From contig CAINLR010000066.1 of the NCBI GenBank assembly GCA_903850425.1, forward strand, positions 49,056 to 113,055: a DNA stretch of 64,000 bases, given 5' to 3'. This document shows, in pieces, positions 27,586 through 38,156 of the stretch. The translations under genes were made by a program, and so were the position numbers. The notes below the pieces were generated by a model. It was not told the DNA's origin. It did not search any database and worked only from the letters and a program-made list of their open reading frames with translations. Position 1 is the first letter of the stretch; each line of letters begins with the position of its first letter. The DNA is from an uncultured Verrucomicrobia subdivision 3 bacterium. Lineage in GTDB: Bacteria > Verrucomicrobiota > Verrucomicrobiia > Limisphaerales > UBA11358.

Positions 27586-27618
27586 CTCAACTAAAAATTA
27601 AAAACCAAAAATTCAAAA
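27536..27618. repeat. Element D: AT-rich palindrome spanning the Nudix gene start
   Basis: The left arm 27536-27563 (AATTTTTAATTTTGAGTTTT and flanks) is inverted at 27588-27618 (CAACTAAAAATTAAAAACC and flanks). The left arm lies inside the Nudix coding frame. The right arm ends exactly before the ugd stop codon. Confidence 0.75.
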
Positions 27619-28908
27619 CTACCGTCCCACGCTTTTGTAAATCCAGCCGAGCCGTTCCATTTCCGCCGGGTCGAAGAGGTTGCGACCGTCGAACAGGATG
27701 GGATGGGTCAGGCATTTTTTGGCGCGGGCCAGGTCGAGCTGCTTGAACTCGTCCCATTCGGTCGCGACCACGAGGGCGTCGCAGCCTTCGGCCACGGCAT
27801 TCATGTCATCCACATAAGTCACGTCCGGCAGCAGCGCCTTGGCCTTGTCCATGCCCTTGGGATCATGCACGCGCAAGGTGGCGCCGTCTTTGAGCAAACG
27901 CTGGCAGAGATCAATGGCAGGCGAGGAGCGCACGTCGTCGGTATTCTGCTTGAACGCCAAGCCGAGCACGCCGATTTTCTTGTCCTTCAACACCCAGAGC
28001 GTGTCGGTGATTTTTTTGAGAAAGCGTTCCATCTGGTCGGCGTTGATGCGCTGCACTTCCTTGAGCAGTTTGAATTCGTAGCCGACCTGTTCGGAAATTT
28101 TGATGAAGGCGCTCAAGTCCTTCGGGAAACAACTCCCGCCGAAACCGATGCCGGCATTGAGAAAACGGCGGCCAATACGCTCGTCGAGGCCGATGCCGTG
28201 AGCGACTTCCTGCACGTTCGCGCCGGCGGCTTCGCAGATGGTGGCGATGGCGTTGATGTAGGAAATTTTCAGCGCGAGAAAGGAATTGGCCGCGTGCTTG
28301 ATCAGTTCGGCCGAGTTGATGTCGGTGACGATGATCGGCGCTTTGAACGGCGTGTAAACCTCGGTCATCGCGGCAACGGGACGTTGCGAACGAACGCCAA
28401 TAACGACGCGGTCGGGGTTCATCAAATCGCCGACGGCAAAACCTTCGCGGAGAAATTCGGGATTGCTGACCACGTCGAACTCCACCTTGGCCGCGCAATA
28501 GCGCTTGATGGTCTCCGAGACTTTTTCGCCGGTCTTGACGGGCACCGTGCTTTTGTCCACGACGATTTTGTAGCTCGTCATGGCCGCCGCGATGTCGCGG
28601 GCGACGCGTTCGATATAGCTCAGGTCCACCGAACCGTCCGGCTGCGGCGGGGTCGGGACGGCGATGAAAATCACGTCGGACTTTTGAACGCCCTCAGCCG
28701 TGCTGGCGGTGAACCGGAGTCGGCCGGAGGCCACGTGCTTTTTGACGAGTTCTTCCAGGCCGGGTTCGTAAATGGGAATGCCGCCCGCCTGCAACATCTT
28801 CACCTTCGCCGCGTCATTGTCCACGCAGATGACGTGATGCCCCACTTCGGCAAAGCAGGTCCCCGTAACCAGACCGACATACCCCGTGCCGATGATGGCA
28901 AGCTTCAT
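27619..28908 (-). CDS. ugd: UDP-glucose 6-dehydrogenase
   Basis: 429 residues, full length. The N-terminal NAD-binding site is IGTGYVGLVTGTCFAEVGHH. DKSTVPVKTGEKV and NPEFLREGFAVGD are conserved, and the catalytic Cys lies in GFGGSCFPKDLSAF (about residue 262). The C-terminal UDP-binding domain has GLAFKQNTDDVRSSPAID. It oxidises UDP-glucose to UDP-glucuronate for surface polysaccharides. Its start overlaps the stop of the TPR protein by 4 bp (ATGA). A palindromic repeat follows immediately. Confidence 0.95.
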   Translation of the reverse strand: MKLAIIGTGYVGLVTGTCFAEVGHHVICVDNDAAKVKMLQAGGIPIYEPGLEELVKKHVASGRLRFTASTAEGVQKSDVIFIAVPTPPQPDGSVDLSYIERVARDIAAAMTSYKIVVDKSTVPVKTGEKVSETIKRYCAAKVEFDVVSNPEFLREGFAVGDLMNPDRVVIGVRSQRPVAAMTEVYTPFKAPIIVTDINSAELIKHAANSFLALKISYINAIATICEAAGANVQEVAHGIGLDERIGRRFLNAGIGFGGSCFPKDLSAFIKISEQVGYEFKLLKEVQRINADQMERFLKKITDTLWVLKDKKIGVLGLAFKQNTDDVRSSPAIDLCQRLLKDGATLRVHDPKGMDKAKALLPDVTYVDDMNAVAEGCDALVVATEWDEFKQLDLARAKKCLTHPILFDGRNLFDPAEMERLGWIYKSVGR

Positions 28909-29609
28909 TTGGCTTTGGGCGCGGCGGGGGCGACGACCGGCGCGACGACCGGCTTGGGCGCGGCCGGAATTTTAGCTTTGAGTTCGAGCGCGCGCAACGA
29001 CGCTTCCGAGGCGAGCGAACCGGCAAAATTGTTGCGGGACAGTTCCTGATAAAGATTCATCGCCTCGGCGAATTTGCCTTGCTGTTCGGCCATCCGTCCG
29101 AGCGCGAACTTGGCCGGCGCGGCCGCCGCCGAATCCGGAAATTGGCTGGCCACCTTGCGATAGGCCGCGGCGGCGTCCTCCAGTTTTCCCAGGGCTTCGA
29201 GACTGCTGGCAATCCCCAGCGCCGCCGTGGCCGCGAGCGGGCCGGTGGCATTGGCGTCGAGTGCCTTTTGAAACTGCGTCTGCGCGTCGGCATAACGCCC
29301 GACGTTGAACCACCCCGCCGCCGCCGACAACTGCGCCCGCTGCGCCGCGGCTGTGCCGGCATGGTCGGCGGCAAGCTTGCCGAGCGCTTCGGCAGATTGT
29401 TCCGGCGTCAAACTCGGGGAAGCAACCAGCATTTGCGTCAACGCCTCGCCGGCATTGATTTCATTTTGATCATGCCGCCACGAAACAAAGTAATAAAGCC
29501 CAACGGCGACGACCACGGCGGCGACGCTGCCAAGGAGGCGGTTTTTATTTGCCTCGAGCCAGGGCCAGAGTTTGAACATCAATTCGGTAGGATCTGCTTG
29601 TGCTTGCAT
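28905..29609 (-). CDS. Membrane-anchored tetratricopeptide protein (YfgM-like)
   Basis: 234 residues. A membrane helix at about residues 20-40 (LLGSVAAVVVAVGLYYFVSW) is followed by TPR-like helices (DAQTQFQKALDANATGP, LEDAAAAYRKVASQFPDSAAA, FAEAMNLYQELSRNNFAGS) and an Ala/Pro/Lys-rich tail. It resembles YfgM/TPR_21 ancillary envelope proteins. Coupled to ugd by a 4-bp overlap, it may support envelope polysaccharide assembly, but this is contextual inference. Confidence 0.8.
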   Translation of the reverse strand: MQAQADPTELMFKLWPWLEANKNRLLGSVAAVVVAVGLYYFVSWRHDQNEINAGEALTQMLVASPSLTPEQSAEALGKLAADHAGTAAAQRAQLSAAAGWFNVGRYADAQTQFQKALDANATGPLAATAALGIASSLEALGKLEDAAAAYRKVASQFPDSAAAAPAKFALGRMAEQQGKFAEAMNLYQELSRNNFAGSLASEASLRALELKAKIPAAPKPVVAPVVAPAAPKAK

Positions 29610-29703
29610 AATTATGAACGAGCAGTTTTTCCGGCCGGACGAGGAAACGCAAGCCGAAACCCATCATGTTGGCAGAGTATTTTCCCCGAGTGAAACGGGG
29701 AGG

Positions 29704-31890
29704 CTATTTGCACCGCACGTAAATGCGCAGCTGTTTAGTTTTGTAACTGCCGGCGTTGGCGGCGAAGGTCCAGTCCTGATTGCCTTCGGGCGCGTTGCCG
29801 ATGCCGAGATCGGCGCGCTGGCCTTCGCGCCAATGGTTCAAGGCGAACACGGTCTGCTTGGCGTCGTGATTATGCAATTGCATGGAACCATAACCGTCGG
29901 CGGGCGCAGACGGTTCGTCACCAAAGTCAAAACTGGCCGAGGAGGCGTTCGGCACTTTGGCCGCGTTGTTAGGCTCGTAATTATTCGGCCAGAACTCCAG
30001 GTTGCCAACCTCCAGATTGGTGCCGGTCACGATACTTTTCACATTCGAAAAGATATTCAGGTGCGCGACGTTTTGCTGAAAGCGGGCGCCAGATTGGACC
30101 GTCGGCACGCCGATTTTATCGAGAGAGTCGGTAAATGCGTCCATCGAGACGAACACATCACTGGTGGCACCGCTGGCGTCTTGGAGTTCAAGGCAATAGG
30201 CGACGCGGTCAAATGGCCCTTTGATTTGGCTGCGATTATCAATGTCGTAGCGGATGTCCGTGCCGAGCTTGGCCAGGTCGAGCAGGTAAACCAATTGGTA
30301 ACTCTTGGCCTCCGGCACCTGCATTCCCAGCCAATCGCGTTCCGGCATCTGGCCTGCGCGGAACGCGCCGGCGGGCAGTCCGGCACCGTTCATTAGATTG
30401 GGCTCAGCCACTTGGCTCCACGCGAAACGCATCGCCACCGGATGACGAACTTCGGGACTGGAGAGAACCACCGAAGTTCCGTCAACGCGCGCCTCGGCTT
30501 TCACATAGCCGCCTTCATCGGCATCAATGATCTCAAACCAATTCAGCGGTTGACCATCGCGGCTGACCAAGCCGCCATCGGCATGATCGAACCGAACGCG
30601 CAGCGTGTTGGCTTCGATGGCGAGTGATTGGAAAGTGGGGCCCGAATAAATCACATCTTTCTGTCCATAGGTCTGCGCCAAGGCCAGCAGGGCCAGGCGC
30701 CGGCCGACCTCCTGCTTGTTCTTGGGATGGATGTCGCGCAGGTTGCCGATGTCGTTGATGACGGCCATGCCGGCATTCGGGATTTCCTTCGCCGCAGCGG
30801 TTTGGCCTTCCCACAGTTCACTGAGTTGTTCCGGACGGTTGCCATAATTATACGGCGCGATTTGGGCAAACAAGAACGGGAACTCGCCCTCGCCCCACAA
30901 TTGCCGCCAGCCGCGAATCAAGGCTTTCATCTTCTCGGCGTAAAGCATGCCCTCGCCGTTGTTCGCTTCGCCTTGATACCAGATCGCGCCGCGAATCCCA
31001 AAGGGCTGCAAGGGATGAATCATGCCGTTGTAGAGCGCGGTCGGATGCTGCAGATCATGGGGCGGCAAAAGATCAGAGGGATAAGTCGGCATGGCCGGCA
31101 CGAGGGTGGCGTTCGTCAGCGCGGTGCGCGCCAAGGCCAGCCACCGTTCGGTTTCACCCAGGAAACCTTCCAATTTTTGCTGGTGCGCGGCGCTGCCGGG
31201 ATCGCCCAGTTGCACGGCGGTGTTCAACGAACTCAATGCCGGCACAGCGGCAAACCCTTCCGGTGGCGTCCAGGATTCGATGCGCGTGCCGCCCCAATCC
31301 GCATCAATCAATCCGACGGGCACGTTCAACTTCCGGTGCAGTTCACGGCCGAAAAAATATCCCGCCGCCGAAAAACCGTTCCAGCCGCCCGCCGCAATGT
31401 TCTCCGGCGTGCAAACTTTCCAAGTGCCCGCCACGTCGGCCGCGGGCCGGGGCTTCCAGAGATTGGGAACCATCATGAGCCGGAGGTTCGGAAAATTGGC
31501 GGCGGCGATTTCTTGCGGCCCGTTGTCAACCATGCCGACACCCATCTCCATGTTGGATTGCCCGGAGCAAAGCCACACTTCACCGATGAGCACGTCCTGG
31601 ATTTCGCGCGTGGTGGAACCGACCACTGTGAGCGTCTGCGGCGTGGCGTTGGCGGGCAGCGGCGCAAGTTTCATCGTCCATTTGCCGTCGGCGGCGGCGG
31701 TCGTGGAATAGTTTTGCCCGGCGAACCGAACTGTGATCTTGGTGCCGGGCGTGTCCCAGCCCCACACCGGATTGGCCTGCTGTTGTTGCAGCACCATGTG
31801 ATCGCCAAAGACGGCGGGAAGTTTCAATTCTGCTTGCACGCTGGAGGCCAGCCCGAGACTGGACGCGAAACATAAAAAGAGTTTTTTCAT
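29704..31890 (-). CDS. Sialate O-acetylesterase family protein (SGNH, SASA domain)
   Basis: 728 residues from ATG 31890 (MKKLFLCFASSLGLASSVQA, signal peptide); ATG 31899 is three codons upstream. LPAVFGDHMVLQQ is the standard start of 9-O-acetylesterases. The catalytic Ser is in LCSGQSNMEMG, and WYQGEANNGEG plus GNLRDIHPKNKQEVGRRLA carry the remaining SGNH residues. The usual length is about 500, and here about 200 extra C-terminal residues form a beta-rich domain ending YGSMQLHNHDAKQTVF. It removes O-acetyl groups from sialic acids or other sugars outside the cytoplasm. Confidence 0.9.
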   Translation of the reverse strand: MKKLFLCFASSLGLASSVQAELKLPAVFGDHMVLQQQQANPVWGWDTPGTKITVRFAGQNYSTTAAADGKWTMKLAPLPANATPQTLTVVGSTTREIQDVLIGEVWLCSGQSNMEMGVGMVDNGPQEIAAANFPNLRLMMVPNLWKPRPAADVAGTWKVCTPENIAAGGWNGFSAAGYFFGRELHRKLNVPVGLIDADWGGTRIESWTPPEGFAAVPALSSLNTAVQLGDPGSAAHQQKLEGFLGETERWLALARTALTNATLVPAMPTYPSDLLPPHDLQHPTALYNGMIHPLQPFGIRGAIWYQGEANNGEGMLYAEKMKALIRGWRQLWGEGEFPFLFAQIAPYNYGNRPEQLSELWEGQTAAAKEIPNAGMAVINDIGNLRDIHPKNKQEVGRRLALLALAQTYGQKDVIYSGPTFQSLAIEANTLRVRFDHADGGLVSRDGQPLNWFEIIDADEGGYVKAEARVDGTSVVLSSPEVRHPVAMRFAWSQVAEPNLMNGAGLPAGAFRAGQMPERDWLGMQVPEAKSYQLVYLLDLAKLGTDIRYDIDNRSQIKGPFDRVAYCLELQDASGATSDVFVSMDAFTDSLDKIGVPTVQSGARFQQNVAHLNIFSNVKSIVTGTNLEVGNLEFWPNNYEPNNAAKVPNASSASFDFGDEPSAPADGYGSMQLHNHDAKQTVFALNHWREGQRADLGIGNAPEGNQDWTFAANAGSYKTKQLRIYVRCK

Positions 31891-32113
31891 GGAAGTCATG
31901 GAGTTTGATTTAAGGATCAGAAGTGGGTGGTGCCCGTGACGCTTTCAGGGCGGCCCAGGCCGCGCGGAACGCCAGATGCTTTTAGTGCCGGAACATAACT
32001 GAGCTGGCTCCATCATTTTGATTTCTCGATCATTTTTGGAATGGCAGAAGGCCAAGCTTAAGGCAGTAAAACTGCGCGTCTAGAGTATTCTGATGCGAGT
32101 TAATCGGCGAGGT

Positions 32114-32926
32114 CTAATGGGCGTTTTCTTTGCTGCCTTTGATTCCTTCCAAAGCCGTTGCGTCGTGCGGATCCAGCGCGAGCGCCGCTTCAAAGGCGGC
32201 CACCGCTTCTGCGCGGTTTCCTTGCGCTGCCAGAATGCGGCCGCGCAACGAATGGGCCGCAGCGGTCGGGTGTTTCTCCAGGCTCTTGCTGATATTGGCA
32301 AGGGCTTGGAGGTAGTTCGTGGACTGGAATTGTTTCTCCGCCAATCGAAAAAACCGGTGCGCCACGGAGGCGTCCCCGCCCAGAACGGCCGCAGTCGGTT
32401 TGAGTATTTCCGACAGTTCCTCGTCTGATATTTCCTTCAGAGCATGGCGGATTTGCGCCTGGATGAAGGCGCCGTAATTCACCTTCGCGAAAGGCTGATA
32501 GGCAACGAGTCGCCGGTCTTGGTCCGTGATGCCGATGACGGGATGCAGGACCACGCCAAATTTTCCATATAACGCATCACCTTTATCAATCAGCACGGGC
32601 ATGGTGAGCCCGGCGGCACGAACCTCCGCCGCCACTTCGGCCTTCGGAATGCGGTCGGAAACGATGGCGCACCAATGAACTGGTTTGCCCGCCATTTCCT
32701 TCTCGCATTTTGCAATCTGAACCAAAGTCTGGTTCGAGTGCTCCTGTCCGGGTTTGACGAAAATAAAAACGCTGACATTGGTGTCACTCAGCAGGCTATG
32801 TTCGCCGCCGGTCAAGGTCGGCAGCGCAACATTCTCGACCACGGTGCCGATGGGGACATTGGCAAAAGCCAAAGCCGACCATGACCAAAGCATGCCGCCA
32901 GCAGCGAGGTAGGCAAGCCGGCGCAT
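32114..32926 (-). CDS. Exported redoxin-like protein with C-terminal TPR
   Basis: 270 residues from ATG 32926 (signal peptide MRRLAYLAAGGMLWSWSALA). An upstream in-frame extension to 33034 would overlap the cytochrome gene and is unlikely. The AhpC/TSA-like thioredoxin fold spans about residues 25-160 (GTVVENVALPTLTGGEHSLL, FGVVLHPVIGITDQDRRLV). The position of the usual redox cysteines reads KPGQEHSNQ, so the catalytic CxxC is absent. A TPR-like region (FRLAEKQFQSTNYLQALANI, NRAEAVAAFEAALALDPHD) follows. It begins 4 bp after the cytochrome stop and is almost surely co-transcribed, so a binding or chaperone role for the cytochrome system is more likely than redox catalysis. Confidence 0.82.
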   Translation of the reverse strand: MRRLAYLAAGGMLWSWSALAFANVPIGTVVENVALPTLTGGEHSLLSDTNVSVFIFVKPGQEHSNQTLVQIAKCEKEMAGKPVHWCAIVSDRIPKAEVAAEVRAAGLTMPVLIDKGDALYGKFGVVLHPVIGITDQDRRLVAYQPFAKVNYGAFIQAQIRHALKEISDEELSEILKPTAAVLGGDASVAHRFFRLAEKQFQSTNYLQALANISKSLEKHPTAAAHSLRGRILAAQGNRAEAVAAFEAALALDPHDATALEGIKGSKENAH

Positions 32927-32930
32927 GGCA

Positions 32931-34085
32931 CTAAGGCGCCTTGGGCGGCTCCGCGTCGGTTTTCGGCGGCACCAGCGCCGCCACCGAATTGGTGTAGCTG
33001 CGGGTGACATGGCAGGTTCGATCGCACGATCCACCGGTGGGCGTTTGGGTAAAGTTGACCTTCAGCATATAGCCGGTGTGGCCATAAGGCACCGCGTCGC
33101 GAACTTGATGCTTTTGTTTGGAGGCATGCACTTCATGGCAGGCCCGGCAGGTGCGGCCCCGCTCGTCTTTGTTCACATGGAGGTAGTGCAGGTTCTGGTC
33201 GCCGTTGCGGAACTTGGTCAGCGTGGTGGTCTTGGCATCTTTGACCATGGACTCCTCGTGGCAGTCGAAACACAGGTCATACAACTTAGGCTCGTAAGGC
33301 GAGTAGAATTCAGCCGGATACGCCTTGGTGAGTAGCCGGAAATTATTTCCACCGTGGGGCGTGTGGCACGCGCTGCAATCTTTGCCCGCCACCGGGCCGT
33401 GCTGTTCGTGATTCTCCGCCAGCAACGCCTTCATGTTGGTGAGCGCTTTGCCAGCGTGATCCTTGACGCCGTCCTGGCCGTGGCAGCCGACGCACAGATC
33501 GAAGGGCAAACGGGTGAGCAGATGCTCGACGTTGGCGGCATGAGGATTGTGACAATTGACGCATTTGGCACCGGTGGTCAGCGCGTCATGCTTTACCGTG
33601 GCGTTGGCCACCAGGTTGCTGATGGAGGCGTGGCAACTCAGACACAGAGCCTCGGATTCCTCGACCAGCAACTTGGGCTGTTTGGAATTGTGCGGATTGT
33701 GGCAGGTGACACAGTTGATTTTGGCGGGGACGTGGCTGGACTTCCGCGCCATGACTTTTGCGAAATCATCGTGACAATCCAGGCAGAGCTCGTTGACCTG
33801 CTTATTGATCATGCCGGGATCATTCCGATCCTTCCGCTGGTGGCACAGACTGCAATCACCATCCTGATACGGGCTATGCGCCGACACCGGTTTTTGGATA
33901 TCGGGGATTGGCGTCAGATCATTTTTGCGCATCTTGGGCACTGGCGCGATCTCCTCTTTCTTCGCATTCGCCGCAGTTGCTTGGAAGCCGTTCGCCAGCA
34001 GGATGACTCCTGCGGCCGAATAAATGGCGATGCGGTTGAGGCATTTTTTCAGCCTCGCATCGCGGTTGGTTGTTGGTTGTGACAC
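32931..34085 (-). CDS. Multihaem c-type cytochrome (nine CXXCH plus one CX3CH)
   Basis: The start is taken at GTG 34085 because AAAGGAAA lies 5-12 bp upstream; ATG 34103 is six codons earlier. About 384 residues with a signal segment (IAIYSAAGVILLANGFQATA). Nine CXXCH motifs are visible (CSLCH, CLDCH, CVTCH, CLSCH, CVNCH, CVGCH, CSACH, CFDCH, CRACH), plus a terminal CDRTCH. HNPH spacers between pairs match the doubled-CXXCH/decahaem cytochromes that carry electrons in the periplasm or to the cell surface. Its partner is the redoxin-TPR gene 4 bp downstream. No outer-membrane porin or terminal reductase is nearby. Confidence 0.92.
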   Translation of the reverse strand: MSQPTTNRDARLKKCLNRIAIYSAAGVILLANGFQATAANAKKEEIAPVPKMRKNDLTPIPDIQKPVSAHSPYQDGDCSLCHQRKDRNDPGMINKQVNELCLDCHDDFAKVMARKSSHVPAKINCVTCHNPHNSKQPKLLVEESEALCLSCHASISNLVANATVKHDALTTGAKCVNCHNPHAANVEHLLTRLPFDLCVGCHGQDGVKDHAGKALTNMKALLAENHEQHGPVAGKDCSACHTPHGGNNFRLLTKAYPAEFYSPYEPKLYDLCFDCHEESMVKDAKTTTLTKFRNGDQNLHYLHVNKDERGRTCRACHEVHASKQKHQVRDAVPYGHTGYMLKVNFTQTPTGGSCDRTCHVTRSYTNSVAALVPPKTDAEPPKAP

Positions 34086-34365
34086 AATATTTCCTTTCGT
34101 CATTGGCCCGATCATTAAAGGTATCGTAGGCAGAATATCCAAGCCTGCAGCCGGCACTCTCCCTAAATTATGAAAACCCACACCGTTATTGGCCATCTGG
34201 CCGATAGAAACGCAAGAAAAGCATGCGGAAAAACCAAGGTTGGATGGTTAGTCAAATGAAAGTTATTCACAATTAGTTGGGGCTGCAGCTTGGCCTGTGC
34301 GCAACCTATTGTGGTTTTCACTTTACAGGGAATAACGGCTTTGGTTGGCTAGCACTAGCAATTAA

Positions 34366-37300
34366 ATGTATCTCAAGAATCTCACAGTTTACGGTTTCAA
34401 GTCCTTCGCGGACAAGACGGCGCTGAACTTTCAGCCCGGCGTCACGGCTATTGTTGGGCCAAACGGGTGTGGTAAATCCAATGTGTCCGACGCCATTCGC
34501 TGGGTGCTCGGCGAGCAGTCAGCCAAGGCTTTGCGCGGCGGCGAAATGGCCGACGTGATTTTCAACGGCACCGATGGTCGCAAGCCGATGGGCATGTGCG
34601 AAGTCTCGCTCACTCTGGGTGGCGTCGGCGCGGAAAGTCTCAAGGCGGCAGGCGTGGAGGTGACTTACGAGGAAGTGACGGTGACGCGCCGGATTTTCCG
34701 TGACGGCGGCAGCGAATATTTTATTAATCGCACGCCATGCCGGCTCAAGGACATCCAGCAGTTTTTCATGGGCACCGGCATCGGGCGCACTAGCTACAGT
34801 ATTTTGGCGCAGGGCCACATCACGCAGATTCTTTCCAGCAAGCCGGAAGATCGCCGGATGATTTTTGAGGAAGCGGCCGGCATCACCAAATTCAAAGCGC
34901 AGAAAAAGGAATCGCTGCGCAAGTTGGAATACACCGAACAGAACCTCCTCCGCATCGCCGACACCATCGCCGAAGTAAAACGCCAGATCGGGTCGCTGCA
35001 ACGCCAAGCCGCCAAAGCGCGGCGCTACAAACAAATCGCTGCGGAGTTGCAACATCTGGAGACCCAATTCGTGCGTCATCAATACGACGTGCTGCAACAA
35101 GAGATCTCCGGCCGGCAGGCGGCGGTGGAAAATTTGCGGAACGAAATCGAATCGGGATCAAGTGAGGTCATCCGTTTCGAAGAAGAAATCTCCCGATTGC
35201 GGACGCTGTTGTCTGACCTCGAACACGAAGTTGCGGAGCAGCAGCAGCGCGGACTGGAATTGAAGTCCGAAATCAATCGTCACGAAAGCCGCATTCATTT
35301 CAATCAGGAGCGCATTCGCGAAATCGAATCGCAGAACATGAAGGCGCTGGAGGAGATCGCCCAGACCGAGGAGCGGCATCGCGCAGCACAGATGGAACTG
35401 GTGGTGGTCACCGACAGTCTGGCCACGGCAGAAGCGGCGTTGATGCAGCACAAGGAAGCCTTGCAGACCAAGCAGAACGCGCTTCGCGAAGTCGAGGAAG
35501 GCTTGCGCCAGCGGCAGGAATCGCTGCGCCAGGCACAGTCATCGGCATTCGCGGCGGCGCAGGATTCCTCGCGCATCCGCAACGAACTCAATGCGCTCGA
35601 ATTGCAGAAGCAGAACAACACGGTTCGCCTCGAAAAACTTTCGGTGGAGAAGATGCAGTTGGAAGAAGAGCGTTTCCGGCTCGAAGCGCGGTTGGTGGAA
35701 TTCACCGCGAGTGTCGAAGCGGAAAAATTGAATGTCGTCACCACGCGCGATTCCGTGGAGCATCGCCAGAACCGCCTGCGCGAATTGCACACGGAGTTGC
35801 AGGCGGCGTCCGTGGAGCAGGATAATTTTGTGCAACAGCAGGCGGAGAAACGTTCCCGCCTCCAACTGCTCGAACAATTGGAAGGTTCGCATGAAGGCTT
35901 CGATGCCGGCGCGCTGGCCGCACTGCGTCAATCACGTTCGGTCATCGGTTCGCTCGCGGATCATATCCGCGTGCCGGATCAATTTATCGCGGCGGTGGAA
36001 AATGCGCTGGGTCACAATCTTCAATTGGTGCTCACGGAACAATCGTCCTCGGCGGAAGAAATTCTCGCGGACTTGAGCGCGAACAAATCCGGTCGCGCGA
36101 GCGTCGTGGCGCTGTCGTCTCAGCAATGCAGCCGCGCCAATCAACTGGCCTTCACGGGTGAAATGGCTCCGGCATCCGGCCCGGTGACTGAGCTGCAATC
36201 TGGCCAGATCGTTCACGCGCTGAGTGTGATTCAGGCCGAGCCAACGGTGGAACCACTGCTGAAATCGTTGTTGGTCCGCACGTTCATCGCGGCGGATTTG
36301 AAAACCGCCAAGGCGCAGCTCCAGAACGGTCACGCCGGTTGCGACTTCGTGACGCTCAGCGGCGAACTCCTGAATCGTCACGGTATTTACACCGGCGGTT
36401 ATCTGAATGGCAGTGGCAATGGCAAGGCACCTTCGTCCATTCTTGGCCGCAAGAATCAGATCGCCGAGTTGCAGGCAGAACTCGCGGAACTTCACGGGCA
36501 TGTCGCCGAGGCGACCCAGAAGCGCGCCGCGCGTTTGACTGAGCAAACGGATTTGCAAGCCAGCTTGCAACAGGCGCAAATGGAATTGCGCCAGCAGGAA
36601 GTCGCCATCGCCACGCGCGAAGGCGAGTTCAATGCGCTCAACAATTCCAACCGCATCCTGCACCAGAGGATTGATACGGCCGTGTTCGAAGTCGAAAGCC
36701 TCGCTGCGCAGGAAGCGGAAGGTTTTCAAAAGCGCGAGGCGCTGACGGCGCGGTTGAACGAACTCGAAGCTCGTGAGCGTGAGACCCAGGAACAGGTGGT
36801 CGCGTTGACGCGCGAACTGGAAGAACTTCGCGTGGCCCGCGACGCCGCCAACACGGCGTTGACCGAGAGCAAAGTCGCCCTCGCGTCCGACGAGCAACTC
36901 GCTTCATCGTTTCGCCAGCAACTCACGTCGCTCGGATTTCGCATCGGTGAGTTGGGGCAATTGGTGGACGCCCGGCGCAATGAATGTTCCTCGTTCGTCA
37001 CGCGCAAGGAGTCGGCCGCAGCGGAGATTCAAGATTCGCAATCCCAGATCGAGCGCCTCCAGATGGAGCGTGAGGGCGTGAGCGTGAAGACGGCCGAACT
37101 GGTCGGCCACAAGAATGCGCAGGACGGCGAAATTTCGCAGCGCGACGAAGCGTTACGTTCGCAGCGCAATCGGTTGACGGAAATCCAAAACGCGCGCGGC
37201 GCACTCGATGTGGAACTCGCGCAGAAGAACATGACCGTCCAGAACCTGCGCGAGAAAGTGCAGTCGAAATATCACCTCAACCTCGACGACATCCGCAGCG

Positions 37301-38088
37301 AGTGCCTCACCATCACGCACGCCGACGAAGGTCCGGCAAAGGTCGAGACGCTGACGACCGAGCAGATGGCCGAAGCCGGCGCGGCAACCGATTGGAACTC
37401 CGTGCAGCAGCAAGTCGAAGCGCTGCAGCAGAAGATTGACGACATGGGCCCGGTGAATCTCGTGGCCATCGAGGAATACGAGGAGACCGAGCAGCGCTAT
37501 CAATTCCTCTCGACGCAGCACGACGATCTGGTGAACGCCAAAACGCAGTTGCTCGAAATCATCAATCGCATCAACGACCAGACGCGGCAGATGTTCATCG
37601 AGACGTTCGAGAAGATCCGCGACAACTTCCGCGCGATGTTCGTGGACGTCTTCGGCGGCGGCAAAGCGGACCTCGTTTTGTCGGACACCACCGATGTCTT
37701 GGAAAGCGGCATTGAAATCGTCGCGCGTCCTCCGGGCAAACAGTTGCAGAGCATCTCGCTGCTGTCCGGCGGTGAACAGACGATGGTCGCCGTCTCCCTG
37801 CTCTTCTCGATCTATCAAGTAAAGCCCAGCCCGTTCTGCGTGCTGGACGAATTGGACGCGCCACTCGACGAGTCCAACGTGATCCGCTTCGTGAAGATTT
37901 TGCAACGGTTCATCGCGCACTCGCAGTTCGTCATCATCACGCACAACAAGCGCACCATCGGCATGGCGGATGTGCTTTACGGCGTGACCATGCAAGAACA
38001 CGGCGTGAGCAAGATTGTCAGCGTGAAATTCCACAAGGCCGACAAGCAGCCACTGCTGCCGCAACTCAACGAACCGGTGATGGCTTAA
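34366..38088 (+). CDS. smc: Chromosome segregation protein SMC
   Basis: 1240 residues. It starts [20 protein letters not shown], with Walker [10 protein letters not shown] at 31-39. Two long coiled coils (about 170-510 and 680-1020) flank a hinge domain (about 520-660) containing [20 protein letters not shown]. The C-terminal ATPase half has the signature [17 protein letters not shown] (about 1132) and Walker [17 protein letters not shown]. It organises and segregates the chromosome with ScpA/ScpB, which are not in this window. Full length and intact. A 170-bp leader precedes it. Confidence 0.97.
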   Translation: MYLKNLTVYGFKSFADKTALNFQPGVTAIVGPNGCGKSNVSDAIRWVLGEQSAKALRGGEMADVIFNGTDGRKPMGMCEVSLTLGGVGAESLKAAGVEVTYEEVTVTRRIFRDGGSEYFINRTPCRLKDIQQFFMGTGIGRTSYSILAQGHITQILSSKPEDRRMIFEEAAGITKFKAQKKESLRKLEYTEQNLLRIADTIAEVKRQIGSLQRQAAKARRYKQIAAELQHLETQFVRHQYDVLQQEISGRQAAVENLRNEIESGSSEVIRFEEEISRLRTLLSDLEHEVAEQQQRGLELKSEINRHESRIHFNQERIREIESQNMKALEEIAQTEERHRAAQMELVVVTDSLATAEAALMQHKEALQTKQNALREVEEGLRQRQESLRQAQSSAFAAAQDSSRIRNELNALELQKQNNTVRLEKLSVEKMQLEEERFRLEARLVEFTASVEAEKLNVVTTRDSVEHRQNRLRELHTELQAASVEQDNFVQQQAEKRSRLQLLEQLEGSHEGFDAGALAALRQSRSVIGSLADHIRVPDQFIAAVENALGHNLQLVLTEQSSSAEEILADLSANKSGRASVVALSSQQCSRANQLAFTGEMAPASGPVTELQSGQIVHALSVIQAEPTVEPLLKSLLVRTFIAADLKTAKAQLQNGHAGCDFVTLSGELLNRHGIYTGGYLNGSGNGKAPSSILGRKNQIAELQAELAELHGHVAEATQKRAARLTEQTDLQASLQQAQMELRQQEVAIATREGEFNALNNSNRILHQRIDTAVFEVESLAAQEAEGFQKREALTARLNELEARERETQEQVVALTRELEELRVARDAANTALTESKVALASDEQLASSFRQQLTSLGFRIGELGQLVDARRNECSSFVTRKESAAAEIQDSQSQIERLQMEREGVSVKTAELVGHKNAQDGEISQRDEALRSQRNRLTEIQNARGALDVELAQKNMTVQNLREKVQSKYHLNLDDIRSECLTITHADEGPAKVETLTTEQMAEAGAATDWNSVQQQVEALQQKIDDMGPVNLVAIEEYEETEQRYQFLSTQHDDLVNAKTQLLEIINRINDQTRQMFIETFEKIRDNFRAMFVDVFGGGKADLVLSDTTDVLESGIEIVARPPGKQLQSISLLSGGEQTMVAVSLLFSIYQVKPSPFCVLDELDAPLDESNVIRFVKILQRFIAHSQFVIITHNKRTIGMADVLYGVTMQEHGVSKIVSVKFHKADKQPLLPQLNEPVMA

Positions 38089-38156
38089 CACCGGGCGCGG
38101 TGTGATGGGCGTTGAGAGTGGTGGCGCGAGCGGAACGGTTCCGCGGCGGATAAGAA

